Below are positions 30,283 through 39,199 of a stretch of 64,000 nucleotides of DNA, piece by piece. Position 1 is the first letter of the stretch. The number at the start of each line of letters is the position of its first letter. This stretch comes from Curtobacterium sp. MCBD17_013 (GTDB lineage Bacteria; Actinomycetota; Actinomycetes; Actinomycetales; Microbacteriaceae), in assembly GCF_003234565.1 (NCBI RefSeq), contig NZ_QKTU01000011.1, positions 1 through 64,000 of the forward strand. The letters run 5' to 3'. A model generated the notes under the pieces. It was given only the letters and a program-made list of their open reading frames with translations. It was not told the DNA's origin and did not search any database. A program made the position numbers and the translations under genes.

Positions 30283-31581
30283 ATGAAGACATCGATGACG
30301 CGGCGGACTTCGGTCGCCGCGGCCGCCCTGACGATCGCGGTGATCGGGCTGGCCGGATGTTCTGCGAGTGGCTCGGCCGGTGGAGGCGGCGATGCGGCGA
30401 AGGGCACCGTCACGCTCTGGCAGCGTGACGGCGGTGTCGACCTGACGGACCAGGTCAAGGCGTACGAGAAGGCGCACCCGGACGTCACGGTGAAGATCTC
30501 CACGATCCAGGCCGATCAGTACCTCACGAAGCTCGCGAACTCGGCGCGAGCGGGATCCGTGCCCGACCTCGTCAGCTACGACATCGTCAACACGCCGCTG
30601 CTCGCGACGCAGGGTCTGCTCGCCGACATCACGGACAAGGCGGGGAAGCTGCCGGACAAGGGCGACCTCGCTCCGGCTGGCGTCGCGATCGGCAGGCTCG
30701 ACGGCAAGCAGTACGCCCTGCCGGTGGCACTGACCGGATCGCAGATGTTCTGGAACAAGTCCCTGTTCGAGAAGGCGGGGCTCGACCCGACCAAGCCGCC
30801 GACCTCCCTCGCCGAGGTCAAGGCCGCTGCAGAGAAGATCCAGGGGCTCGGCGGTGGCGTCACCGGATTCTCGACCCTCGGCGGCGTCGGGCAGGCGTGG
30901 ACGGGGTTCCCGGGCGCGTGGGCGAAGGGCGGTAGCGTCCTCACCGCGGCAGGGAAGAGCCAGAAGGCCGAGTTCACCAGCAAGAACCTGGTCGGCATGG
31001 TCGATTGGTACCAGGACATGTGGAAGTCCGGGCTCATGCAGAAGACCGACGAACCGAACCAGGACCCGGGCAACGTCGGGCAGGAGAACGCCCTGAACGG
31101 CAAGGTCGGCATCGTGTTCACCGGCGCGAACACCCTCACCGCGAAGAAGGCCGACTTCGGCAGCGCCGTCGGGATCCCCGGCGTGGACGGCGGTTCTGGT
31201 TCCTTCCTCGGCGGTGACGAGATCGGCATGACGGCCGGTGCGAAGAACAGCGACGGTGCGTGGTCCCTCATGAAGTGGCTCGTCAGCTCGAAGAAGGCCG
31301 CGCGGATCGATCTCTCGCAGGGCTGGATCGCACCGGACCTCACCGTGGCGAAGAGCCTCGCGACCGACGAGTGGTCGAAGGACATCGTCGACACGCTCGC
31401 GATCGGCAAGCTCCCGAAGAGCATCGCCTACAACGCGGTGATCAACGACCCCAACGGTCCGTGGGCACAGCAGTCCCAGAAGGTGATCTTCCAGGGCGCT
31501 GACGCCTCGACGGCCCTCGCGAGCGCCGAGAAGCAAGCGAACGCGCTCATCGGGCAGGCCTACAGCCAGGTCGGGAAGTGA
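30283..31581 (+). CDS. sugar ABC transporter substrate-binding lipoprotein
   Basis: A 432-residue extracytoplasmic solute-binding protein (cluster 1, MalE-like). The signal peptide ends in a lipobox (IGLAGC; Cys at residue 26), giving a lipid-anchored protein. The mature part starts TVTLWQRDGGVDLTDQVKAYEK, typical of oligosaccharide-binding proteins, with VPDLVSYDI, YALPVALTGSQMFWNKSLFEKAG and EIGMTAGAKNSDGAWSLMKWL as later family segments. I chose the third of three close ATGs because GGGAG lies six bases before it. It heads an operon with two permeases and a GH127 enzyme, so the ligand is probably an arabinose-containing oligosaccharide. No ATPase gene is present, as is usual for such operons that share a common ATPase. 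Confidence 0.93.
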   Translation: MKTSMTRRTSVAAAALTIAVIGLAGCSASGSAGGGGDAAKGTVTLWQRDGGVDLTDQVKAYEKAHPDVTVKISTIQADQYLTKLANSARAGSVPDLVSYDIVNTPLLATQGLLADITDKAGKLPDKGDLAPAGVAIGRLDGKQYALPVALTGSQMFWNKSLFEKAGLDPTKPPTSLAEVKAAAEKIQGLGGGVTGFSTLGGVGQAWTGFPGAWAKGGSVLTAAGKSQKAEFTSKNLVGMVDWYQDMWKSGLMQKTDEPNQDPGNVGQENALNGKVGIVFTGANTLTAKKADFGSAVGIPGVDGGSGSFLGGDEIGMTAGAKNSDGAWSLMKWLVSSKKAARIDLSQGWIAPDLTVAKSLATDEWSKDIVDTLAIGKLPKSIAYNAVINDPNGPWAQQSQKVIFQGADASTALASAEKQANALIGQAYSQVGK

Positions 31582-32528
31582 CGGCCGTCACCTCCTCGGC
31601 GCTCGCCGGGGTCGCGGACGGGCGCATGGGTGCCCGGCCGCGCTCCGCCGGCCGTCGGCGCCAGACACTGGCATGGGTGCTCGTCGCCCCCGCGCTCGTC
31701 CTCGCGGTCGTGTTCTTCGTCGTGCCGATGGTGCTGCTCGTCGTGATGTCGTTCTCGAACTGGCCCCTCCTCGGCCGGGTCAGCCCCGCCGGCGTCGGGA
31801 ACTACGTACAGGCGTTCCAGGATGCGGCGTTCTGGCACTCGCTCGTGTTCTCGCTCCTGTTCACCGTCGTGTCGGTGCCGGTCGGGATGGCCGTGAGCTA
31901 CGCCGCCGCGACGATGGTCCGGGGTGAGGGGCGGTTCGTCTCCTTCGTCCGGACGGCGTTCTTCATGCCGGTCGTCATCGGGTTCACCGCCGCCGCCTAC
32001 ATGGCGAACGTGCTGCTCGTGCCGGGCACCGGGGCGATCAACGTGCTCCTCCGGTCGGTCGGAGTGACCAACGGGGACACCGCGTGGTTCACGGCACCGG
32101 ACACGGCGTTCTGGGCGGTCGTCGTCCTGACGGTGTGGAAGTCGATGGGCGTCGCGATGATCCTGCTCATGGCGGGCATGCAGGCCGTGCCGGGCGAGGT
32201 GATCGAGGCGGCGAAGATCGACGGCGCCGGATGGTGGCGTCGCGAGGGGTCCGTCGTGTTCCCGCTCGTCCGGCGACAGTTCGCGCTCTGCCTGCTGCTC
32301 GCGGTGTCCGGCTCGATCCTCGTCTTCGACCAGTTCTACGTGCTGACCAAGGGCGGCCCGAGCGGCGCGACCACGACGACCGTGATGTACACGTACCAGC
32401 AGTCGTTCGTCCGGTACGACCTCGGCTACGGCGCCGCCCTGTCGATGATCCTCACGGTGATCATCCTCGTCATCGCGATCGTCCAGCTGCGGGCGCTGCG
32501 CTCGACCAGTGCGGAGGACGAGCGATGA
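31578..32528 (+). CDS. sugar ABC transporter permease (MalF-like)
   Basis: A 316-residue permease with six predicted helices. The first helix is TLAWVLVAPALVLAVVFFVV after a basic N-terminus, and the EAA loop that contacts the ATPase is VPGEVIEAAKIDGAGWWRRE at about residues 205-225. The FDQFYVLTKGGPSGATTT segment is typical of CUT1-family permeases. The GTG start overlaps the binding-protein stop (GTGA). It pairs with the next permease to form the membrane channel. Confidence 0.94.
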   Translation: MTAVTSSALAGVADGRMGARPRSAGRRRQTLAWVLVAPALVLAVVFFVVPMVLLVVMSFSNWPLLGRVSPAGVGNYVQAFQDAAFWHSLVFSLLFTVVSVPVGMAVSYAAATMVRGEGRFVSFVRTAFFMPVVIGFTAAAYMANVLLVPGTGAINVLLRSVGVTNGDTAWFTAPDTAFWAVVVLTVWKSMGVAMILLMAGMQAVPGEVIEAAKIDGAGWWRREGSVVFPLVRRQFALCLLLAVSGSILVFDQFYVLTKGGPSGATTTTVMYTYQQSFVRYDLGYGAALSMILTVIILVIAIVQLRALRSTSAEDER

Positions 32529-33490
32529 GCACGACGGACGTGACGAAGCGAACGCCAGCGGCGCCTCGGCGTGACGCGAGCCGAGCCTCCAGACCGGACG
32601 CCGCGAACCGGACCGGACTGCCGCATGCGCCCGCGCGGCGGCGGCGTGGGCCCGACGCGAGTGGTGTCGCCTACGTCGCCATCGGCACGGTGCTCGCGCT
32701 CCTGTTCATCGCGCCGGTCGTCTACATCCTGTTCCGGTCGTTCCTGCCGGCCGACGCCGACGCCCGCGGGATCGGGCCGGAGTCGCTCGCGACGCTCACG
32801 CTCCGGAACTACGGGAAGGTGTTCGACCCGTCGGTGGACCTGCGGCAGAACATCGTCAACTCGTTCGTGGTCGCCATCGCGGTCGCGGTCCTCGTGGCGC
32901 TCGTGTCGACGCTCGCCGCCTACGCCCTGTCGAAGATCCGGTTCCGCGGCTCGTCGGTCGTGTTCATCCTCCTGCTCGCGCCACTCGTCGTGCCGTTCCA
33001 GGGACTGCTGACGCCGCTGTCGATCGTGCTCGGCAAGCTCGGGCTGCTCGATTCGCTGGCCGGGGTGGTGCTCGTCCTCGTGACACTCCAGCTCCCGTTC
33101 TCGGTGTTCGTCATGCGCAACACCTTCGACGGCATCCCGTCGGAACTCGAGGACGCGGCAGCGATCGACGGCGCCGGCACCGGGCGGATCCTCCGCTCGG
33201 TGATGCTCCCGCTGGCGTGGCCAGGGCTCGTCACGGTCGCGCTGTTCGGGTTCATGGCCGGCTGGAACGACCTCCTGAGTTCGGTGACGTTCCTGTCGAC
33301 GGACAGCAAGTACACACTCCCGCTCGCGCTGTCGAGCATCAGCACGTCCTTCAAGATCCCCGGGGTCCCGGTGATCGACCCCGGACTCCTCACCGCGGTC
33401 GCGTGCGTCGCGACCGTTCCGGTGGTCGTGCTGTTCCTCGCCCTGCAGCGCTACTACACCAGAGGCCTCATCGGAGGATCGATCAAATGA
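32525..33490 (+). CDS. sugar ABC transporter permease (MalG-like)
   Basis: A 321-residue permease with six predicted helices. A basic 50-residue N-terminus precedes the first helix (VAYVAIGTVLALLFIAPVVY). The EAA loop is IPSELEDAAAIDGAGTGRIL, and the last periplasmic turn and helix end QRYYTRGLIGGSIK, as in MalG-type subunits of the CUT1 family. The ATG overlaps the previous stop (ATGA), and its own stop overlaps the GH127 start. Confidence 0.94.
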   Translation: MSTTDVTKRTPAAPRRDASRASRPDAANRTGLPHAPARRRRGPDASGVAYVAIGTVLALLFIAPVVYILFRSFLPADADARGIGPESLATLTLRNYGKVFDPSVDLRQNIVNSFVVAIAVAVLVALVSTLAAYALSKIRFRGSSVVFILLLAPLVVPFQGLLTPLSIVLGKLGLLDSLAGVVLVLVTLQLPFSVFVMRNTFDGIPSELEDAAAIDGAGTGRILRSVMLPLAWPGLVTVALFGFMAGWNDLLSSVTFLSTDSKYTLPLALSSISTSFKIPGVPVIDPGLLTAVACVATVPVVVLFLALQRYYTRGLIGGSIK

Positions 33491-35424
33491 CAATCACCAG
33501 CACCACCACCACGACCACCGAGGGGCGGTCACACCGGCCGCTGCCGCTCGGGAGCATCACGCCACGCGGCTGGCTGCTCGACCAGCTCCGGTTGCAGGCC
33601 GACAACATCACCGGGCAGCTCGAGGCGATCTGGCCCGACGTCGGGCCGGACAGCGGCTGGCGTGGGGGAGCGGGGGAGAACTGGGAGCGCGGGCCGTACT
33701 ACCTCGACGGGCTGGTCCCGCTCGCGCACGTGCTGCAGGACGACCGGCTCCTCGCCCTGGCGACGCCGTGGATCGAGTGGATCCTCGCATCGCAGCGCGA
33801 CGACGGGTTCTTCGGGCCGATCGGCAACGACGACTGGTGGCCGCGGATGGTCGCCCTCAAGGTGCTCACGCAGCACGCGGACGCCACGGGCGACGAGCGG
33901 GTGCCGCCGTTCCTCGAGCGGTACTTCCGGCACCAGCTCTCCGCGCTCCCGGGCCGGCCGCTGACCTCGTGGGGACGTGCTCGGGGCGCCGACAACGCGC
34001 TGTCCGTGTGGTGGCTGTACGAGCGGACCGGCGACCCGTGGCTGCTCGACCTCGTCGACCTGCTGGCAGCGCAGACCATCCGGTGGGACGACTACCTGGC
34101 GAGCGACCTGATCACCGGCCCGGCCCGGACGTTCTCGCACCGGACGCACGGACCGAACGTCGCCATGGGTCTGAAGACGGGAGCCGTCTCGGCGCTCCGC
34201 GACCGGGACGTCCGTGGCCACACCGCTCGGACGGAGGCGTCGTTCACCGCGCTCGACCGCTGGCACGGGCAGGCGAGCGGATGGTTCTCCGGCGACGAGT
34301 GGCTCGGCGGACGCGAGGCCACGGCCGGCATCGAGACCTGTCAGGTCGTCGAGATGATGTTCACCACGGAGGTGCACGCGCAGGTGTACGGACGCGGCAT
34401 CGACGGCGACCGGCTCGAGTCGCTCGCGTACAACCTGCTCCCGGCGTCGAGCGACCCGGAGATGCGTGGGCACCAGTACCACCAGCAGGCGAACCAGGTC
34501 GAGGTGTCGGTCGGCCGGCGGGAGTGGAGTTTCTCGTCCGACGACGCCGGGATCTTCGGACTCGAACCCCACTTCGGGTGCTGCACGGCCAACCTCCACC
34601 AGGGGTGGCCGAAGTTCGTGTCGCACCTGTGGCTGCGCGACGCGGACGGGCTGCGGGTCGTCGCCTACGCGCCGTCCGCGATCGCGACCGAGGTGGACGA
34701 CGATGCGGTGTCGATCGTCGTGGACACCGAGTACCCGTTCGACGAGACCGTGAGGATCCGGGTCGCGACCTCGCGCACGACGCCGTTCGCCCTGCGGCTG
34801 CGCGTCCCGTCGTGGGCGCAGGGCGCCGAGTTGACGGTCGGCGGTGTCCGTGTGGCGATCGGATCGCCGGGGGCCGATGCGGGCCTCCCGGTCGTGGACG
34901 GGTACGTGACCCTGGAACGCGACTGGTCGGCGACGGGGGACGTCGTCCTCGTCCTGCCGATGCGGGCCCGGGTCGTCCGGCGCGAGCGTCAGGCCGCCGC
35001 GGTGCGGCTCGGGCCGCTGACGATGGTGTACTCGCCGGGAGAGCGGTGGGTGGAGCACGACGGGGCGCCCGGCATCGGCGAATGGGAGGTGCACGCGCGC
35101 GGGTCGTGGAACTGGGCGCTCGCCGAGGTCCGCGACGCTGCGGGATGGCGGGTGACCCGCGGTGCAGTCCCGGCTGCCCCCTGGTCCTTGGAGCACCGGC
35201 GGCGTGCGCCCGTCGTGCTGCACGCCCCGGGTGCGCGCGCGACCGAGTGGCGGATGGCCGGGGCACAGGCGGACACGCCGCCGTTCAGCCCGGTGCTCGA
35301 CCACGGACCGGACGACGACCTCCGTCTCGTGCCGTACGGATCGGCTCGGCTGCGGGTCACCGAGTTCCCGGTCATCGGGAACTGGCGGGACATCGACGAT
35401 CCGGACGAGCCGACGGAGCGGTGA
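33487..35424 (+). CDS. GH127 beta-L-arabinofuranosidase (DUF1680 family)
   Basis: A 645-residue cytosolic enzyme of the DUF1680/GH127 family, which removes beta-L-arabinofuranose from plant glycans and glycoproteins. No signal peptide. The (alpha/alpha)6 barrel begins ITPRGWLLDQLRLQADNITG. The zinc/catalytic set known from the Bifidobacterium enzyme is visible: GIETCQVVEM gives Glu283 and Cys285, and FGCCTANLHQG gives Cys365-Cys366, the second being the usual nucleophile. Two beta-sandwich domains follow from about residue 400. The length is normal. It overlaps the upstream permease by four bases and is the last gene before a strong hairpin, so import and cleavage are co-expressed. GH146 or a related family with the same residues is a possible alternative. 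Confidence 0.9.
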   Translation: MTITSTTTTTTEGRSHRPLPLGSITPRGWLLDQLRLQADNITGQLEAIWPDVGPDSGWRGGAGENWERGPYYLDGLVPLAHVLQDDRLLALATPWIEWILASQRDDGFFGPIGNDDWWPRMVALKVLTQHADATGDERVPPFLERYFRHQLSALPGRPLTSWGRARGADNALSVWWLYERTGDPWLLDLVDLLAAQTIRWDDYLASDLITGPARTFSHRTHGPNVAMGLKTGAVSALRDRDVRGHTARTEASFTALDRWHGQASGWFSGDEWLGGREATAGIETCQVVEMMFTTEVHAQVYGRGIDGDRLESLAYNLLPASSDPEMRGHQYHQQANQVEVSVGRREWSFSSDDAGIFGLEPHFGCCTANLHQGWPKFVSHLWLRDADGLRVVAYAPSAIATEVDDDAVSIVVDTEYPFDETVRIRVATSRTTPFALRLRVPSWAQGAELTVGGVRVAIGSPGADAGLPVVDGYVTLERDWSATGDVVLVLPMRARVVRRERQAAAVRLGPLTMVYSPGERWVEHDGAPGIGEWEVHARGSWNWALAEVRDAAGWRVTRGAVPAAPWSLEHRRRAPVVLHAPGARATEWRMAGAQADTPPFSPVLDHGPDDDLRLVPYGSARLRVTEFPVIGNWRDIDDPDEPTER

Positions 35425-35428
35425 TCGG

Positions 35429-35461
35429 GGCTCGGAGGCGTGAGGGCTGCGCCTCCGAGCC
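35429..35461 (+). terminator. terminator after GH127 operon
   Basis: A perfect 12-base stem, GGCTCGGAGGCG (35429-35440) with CGCCTCCGAGCC (35450-35461) and a 9-base loop, begins four bases after the GH127 stop. Confidence 0.75.
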
Positions 35462-35567
35462 GCCGACGCCGCGGGGTTCGAGGTCGTGGTCGATCTGCCG
35501 GCGGAGTTCGGCCGGCTGCCGTGCGCTCAGCCGCTCCCGCGCCGCGCCGCCTACCATCGCCCACGTC

Positions 35568-36797
35568 ATGTCCGTGCCCGCCTGCTCCGTCGTCCGCCGC
35601 CGGGCACGCCCGTTCCTCGCCGCCGCGACCGCGCTCGTCGTCGCGTCGGTCCTCAGCGCGTGCGTCGGTCCGTCCACGCCGGGAGGCCCGTCGCCGCGAT
35701 CCTCCCGGCCCGCCTCCGCCTCCCCGTCGCGCCCCACAGGGACCCGGACTCCGACGCCGACCCCCGACCCGCTCGCCGGCCTGACGCTCGAGCAACGCGT
35801 CGGGCAGCTGTTCATGGTGGGCACCCCGGCGACCGCGGCGGGCGCCCAGGCGCTCGAGGCGGTGCGGACGCACCACGTCGGCAACGTGTTCCTCTCCGGC
35901 CGCTCGACGTCCGGCACGGCCGCGACCGCCGCCGTCGTCCGGCAGGTCACCGGTCTGGTGTCTGACGACACCACCGCGGGACTGCCGATGTTGGTCGCCA
36001 CGGACCAGGAGGGCGGGCAGGTGCAGGTGCTCCGTGGCCCGGGGTTCTCGGACATCCCGGACGGTCTCGCCCAGGGCGCGATGCCGCCGGCCGCGCTGCA
36101 CGACGACGCGGTGACGTGGGGGCGGCAGCTCGCGGCTGCGGGGGTGGACCTCGACCTCGGGCCGGTGGTGGACCTCCTGCCCTCGGCGGCGACCGCGGCG
36201 GCGAACCCGCCGATCGGGCGGTACCGCCGCGAACTCGGCTTCGACCCGGGCACGATCACGGGCGCGGCCGACGCGTTCCGCGGGGGTCTCCAAGCCGCAG
36301 GGGTGCAGAGCGTCGTCAAGCACTTCCCGGGCCTCGGGAACGTGACGGGCAACACGGACTACACGAGTGGTGTCACCGACAGCGTGACGACCGCCGACAG
36401 CCCGTCCGTGCAGGTGTTCCGCGCCGAGGTCCATGACGGCGCCCGGTTCGTCATGACGTCGACCGCGTACTACTCGCGGATCGACCCGTCGATGCCGGCC
36501 GCGTTCTCGCCGACGGTGGTCCAGGGCCTGCTGCGCGGCCAGCTCGGGTTCGACGGCGTCGTGGTCACCGATGACCTCTCGACCGCCGCGCAGGTGCAGC
36601 AGTGGACCCCGGCGCAACGCGCGGTCCTGGCGATCCAGGCGGGATCGGACATCGTGCTCGCCTCCGCCGATCCGAGCGTGGTCGACCCGATGGTCGACGC
36701 GGTCGTCGCGAAGGCCCGGACCGACGCGTCCTTCCGGCAGCAGGTCGACGCGGCCGCGCGGCGCGTCGTGCAGGCCAAGCATCAGTCGCTCGGCTGA
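35568..36797 (+). CDS. GH3 family lipoprotein (beta-hexosaminidase-like)
   Basis: A 409-residue lipoprotein with a single GH3 N-terminal TIM barrel. The signal peptide ends in a lipobox (VLSAC, Cys near residue 35), followed by a Ser/Pro/Thr-rich linker to about residue 68. The barrel starts TLEQRVGQLFMVGTPA; ATDQEGGQVQVLRGPGF, VKHFPGLGNVTGNTD and GFDGVVVTDDLSTAAQ (nucleophile Asp) are GH3 hallmarks. The Asp-His dyad loop of classical NagZ (KHFPGHGxxxxDSH) is not present in that form, so the exact substrate is uncertain. It is probably displayed on the cell surface and acts on peptidoglycan fragments, chitin or beta-glycosides. A TACCAT box lies about ten bases before the ATG. Confidence 0.88.
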   Translation: MSVPACSVVRRRARPFLAAATALVVASVLSACVGPSTPGGPSPRSSRPASASPSRPTGTRTPTPTPDPLAGLTLEQRVGQLFMVGTPATAAGAQALEAVRTHHVGNVFLSGRSTSGTAATAAVVRQVTGLVSDDTTAGLPMLVATDQEGGQVQVLRGPGFSDIPDGLAQGAMPPAALHDDAVTWGRQLAAAGVDLDLGPVVDLLPSAATAAANPPIGRYRRELGFDPGTITGAADAFRGGLQAAGVQSVVKHFPGLGNVTGNTDYTSGVTDSVTTADSPSVQVFRAEVHDGARFVMTSTAYYSRIDPSMPAAFSPTVVQGLLRGQLGFDGVVVTDDLSTAAQVQQWTPAQRAVLAIQAGSDIVLASADPSVVDPMVDAVVAKARTDASFRQQVDAAARRVVQAKHQSLG

Positions 36798-36863
36798 CGT
36801 CGCGTGCGCTCGCGGCGCGCGATCGTGCAGCCGTCCGCCCAGTCGGGCCTGTGATCTGGTTGC

Positions 36864-38279
36864 ATGAGACGCTTCCTCGACGGCCGGAACCGGAGATCCA
36901 TGTCCCTTCCTGAACACCACGTCCGACGACCGCGGACGCCAGCGGTGGTCGGCCTGGCCGTCGCCGTCCTCCTGATGGCCGCGGCAGTGCTGATCCCGAG
37001 ACTGACCGGCTGGCGCGTGCACGTCATCGCGTTCCCGCCCCTGCACGCGCACTGGGACCCGCGGGTCGGGCCGGGGACACTGCCGGCGGTGGCGCTGGCG
37101 GTGCTCGGGGTGGTGTTCGCACACCGGGTGGCCGCTCGGGCGCGCTGGGCGGTGCTCGTGCCCGGCGCGTACGCGGTCACGGCGGCGTGGTTCGCGGCGC
37201 TCGCACTGGTCGACGGCTCCCACGGCATCGGTCACGTCCTCGACACCCCGTACGAGTACATGGACACGGCGCGGGCCGTGGCTGGGCATCCGTTCGCCCA
37301 GACCCTCCACGGGTTCGTCCCACGCATCGTGGGCGGCCCGGGCAAGTGGCCGGTCCACATCGCCGGGCACCCGCCCGGGGCGTTGCTCTTCTACGTGGTC
37401 CTCGTCCGGCTCGGGTTCACGACCGGCCTGGCGGCGGGCTGGATGACCTTGCTCGTCGCGGCGACGACGCCGGTCGCGGTGCTGCTCACCCTGCGTACCC
37501 TCGGCGCCGATTCCGCCGCCCGCCGTGCCGCCCCGTTCCTCGTCCTCGGTCCCGCAGCGGTCTGGTCGGCCGTCTCCGCCGACGCGGTGTTCGCTGCGTG
37601 CGGCGCCTGGGCGGCCTGTCTGCTGGCCCGGTCGGCGACGAGCCGGCGCGGCGGGGCCGCCGCCGCGTGGGGTGTCGCAGCGGGACTGCTGTTCGGGTAC
37701 AGCGTCATGCTCTCCTACGGGCTGCCCTTGCTCGGCGTCCTGGCGGTGGGGGTGCTCGTCGCGGCACGTTCGTGGCGACCACTCGTGTGGGGGCTGCTCG
37801 GTGCCGTCGCGGTCGTCGGGGCGTTCGCGCTGTGGGGGTTCGCCTGGTGGGAGGCGTACCCGGTCCTCCGCGAGCGGTACTACAACGGCGTGGCACACAA
37901 GCGTCCGTTCGGGTACTGGGTCTGGGGTGACCTCGCCGCGTTCGCCTTCAGCGCCGGACCGGTGATCGGGCCTGCCGTCGCACAGACGCTCGTGCGAGCG
38001 CGCGCGGTGCTGCGCGGTCACGGCTGGATCCATGCGTACCGGCGGCTCCCTCGGGCGGCCGTCGTCCCGGTGGTCCTGGCACTCGCCGGCGCCGCCATGG
38101 TGTTCCTCGCCGACGTGTCGGGGATGAGCAAGGCCGAGGTGGAGCGCATCTGGCTGCCCTTCGCACCGTGGGTGCTCGTCGGGACGGCGTTGCTCTCGCC
38201 CCGCTGGCGATGGTCCGGCCTGGTCGTCCAGGTCCTGACCGCCCTCCTCGTGCAGCACACGCTCGACACGGGATGGTGA
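36864..38279 (+). CDS. polytopic membrane protein, possible GT-C type glycosyltransferase
   Basis: A 471-residue integral membrane protein with about ten to twelve hydrophobic helices. The large first extracytoplasmic loop contains charged and aromatic residues and the segments DTPYEYMDTARAV and GKWPVHIAGHPPGALLFYVV, a layout like GT-C glycosyltransferases that use lipid-linked sugars. It has no obvious signature naming a function. The region near the C-terminus, DVSGMSKAEVERIWLPFAPW, is conserved-looking. The start is uncertain: the ATG used has TGATCT six bases upstream (leaderless-like), while an ATG at 36900 has GGAG four bases upstream. It is a single gene ending at a hairpin shared with fabI. 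Confidence 0.7.
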   Translation: MRRFLDGRNRRSMSLPEHHVRRPRTPAVVGLAVAVLLMAAAVLIPRLTGWRVHVIAFPPLHAHWDPRVGPGTLPAVALAVLGVVFAHRVAARARWAVLVPGAYAVTAAWFAALALVDGSHGIGHVLDTPYEYMDTARAVAGHPFAQTLHGFVPRIVGGPGKWPVHIAGHPPGALLFYVVLVRLGFTTGLAAGWMTLLVAATTPVAVLLTLRTLGADSAARRAAPFLVLGPAAVWSAVSADAVFAACGAWAACLLARSATSRRGGAAAAWGVAAGLLFGYSVMLSYGLPLLGVLAVGVLVAARSWRPLVWGLLGAVAVVGAFALWGFAWWEAYPVLRERYYNGVAHKRPFGYWVWGDLAAFAFSAGPVIGPAVAQTLVRARAVLRGHGWIHAYRRLPRAAVVPVVLALAGAAMVFLADVSGMSKAEVERIWLPFAPWVLVGTALLSPRWRWSGLVVQVLTALLVQHTLDTGW

Positions 38280-38362
38280 GACGGCGCTCCGGACCACGCG
38301 ATGCGGCGTGCGAGGGGTACCATCGACCTGTCCGCGGCGTTCCCCCCAACTCCGCGGATCCG

Positions 38363-38393
38363 CCCCGGCGGGCTTCCCCCGAGTCCGCCGGGG
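38363..38393. terminator. convergent terminator hairpin
   Basis: A 9-base stem, CCCCGGCGG (38363-38371) with CCGCCGGGG (38385-38393), followed by a short T-containing stretch, lies between the convergent membrane-protein and fabI genes. Confidence 0.6.
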
Positions 38394-38431
38394 CATTTCC
38401 ACGTCCCGGCCAGGTCGACCTCCGGCGCCGG

Positions 38432-39199
38432 TCAGTACTCGACCGCGTGGAACCCGCCGTCGGCGTGGACGATCGACCCGGTCGTGGCCGGCAGCCAGTC
38501 GGAGAGCAGCGCGACGATCGTCCTGGCCACGGGTGTCGGGTCGGTGCGGTCCCAGGCGAGCGGGGCCCGGTCCTCCCAGAGGCCGTTCACCTGGTCGATG
38601 CCCTCGATCGCCCGCATGGTGAACGAGTCGACGGGGCCGGCGGCGACGAGGTTGGTGCGGATGCCGCGCGGACCGAGGTGCAGCGCGAGGTACCGGTTCA
38701 CGGACTCGTACGCCGCCTTGGCGACGCCGGCCCAGCCGTAGACGGGCCAGGCACGGGAGGCGTCGAGCGTGCACCCGACGACGCTCGCGCCCGCGCCGAG
38801 CAGCGGGTCCGCGCCGCGGACGAGCGATTGCAGCGAGTACGCGGAGACCCGGAACGAGTGGGCGACGTCGTCCCACTCGGCATCGCTGAACCCGTCGCCG
38901 ACCACGGACGGCAGGCTCGCCGAGATGCAGTGCACGACGCCGTCGAGTCGGTCGGTGTGCTCGCGGAGCCGGCCGGCCAGGAGGCCCACGTCGGCCGGTT
39001 CCTCGGCGTCGAACTCCACGACGGGCGCGGTCGTCGGCAGCCGTCGTGCGACGGCCTCGGTGATGCGACGGCGCCGCCCGAACCCGCTGAGGATCACGGT
39101 GGCGCCCTGCTCCTGCGCGATCGCGGCGCTGCGGAACGCGATCGAGGACTCGGTGAACACGCCCGAGACGAGCACGGTCTTGCCGGCGAGGAGGCTCAC
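38432..39199 (-). CDS. fabI: enoyl-[acyl-carrier-protein] reductase FabI (InhA-like)
   Basis: A 255-residue NADH-dependent enoyl-ACP reductase, last step of each fatty-acid elongation cycle. The cofactor site reads VLVSGVFTESSIAFRSAAIA, the altered GxxxxxSxA motif of the FabI/InhA group. The catalytic Tyr-x6-Lys is in VYGWAGVAKAAYESVNRYLA, and NLVAAGPVDSFTMRAI matches the InhA substrate-loop region. It overlaps the upstream PAS-like gene by four bases (ATGA). The fabG-like gene starts about 150 bases beyond that gene, divergently, so the mabA-inhA pair of mycobacteria is present here in a split, divergent form. Confidence 0.92.
   Translation of the reverse strand: MSLLAGKTVLVSGVFTESSIAFRSAAIAQEQGATVILSGFGRRRRITEAVARRLPTTAPVVEFDAEEPADVGLLAGRLREHTDRLDGVVHCISASLPSVVGDGFSDAEWDDVAHSFRVSAYSLQSLVRGADPLLGAGASVVGCTLDASRAWPVYGWAGVAKAAYESVNRYLALHLGPRGIRTNLVAAGPVDSFTMRAIEGIDQVNGLWEDRAPLAWDRTDPTPVARTIVALLSDWLPATTGSIVHADGGFHAVEY

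Noticed and set aside
34989-38876. Minus-strand open frame of 1295 codons
   Set aside because: It is antisense to GH127, GH3 and the membrane protein, all of which have clear domains; no domain is recognisable in the shadow frame.
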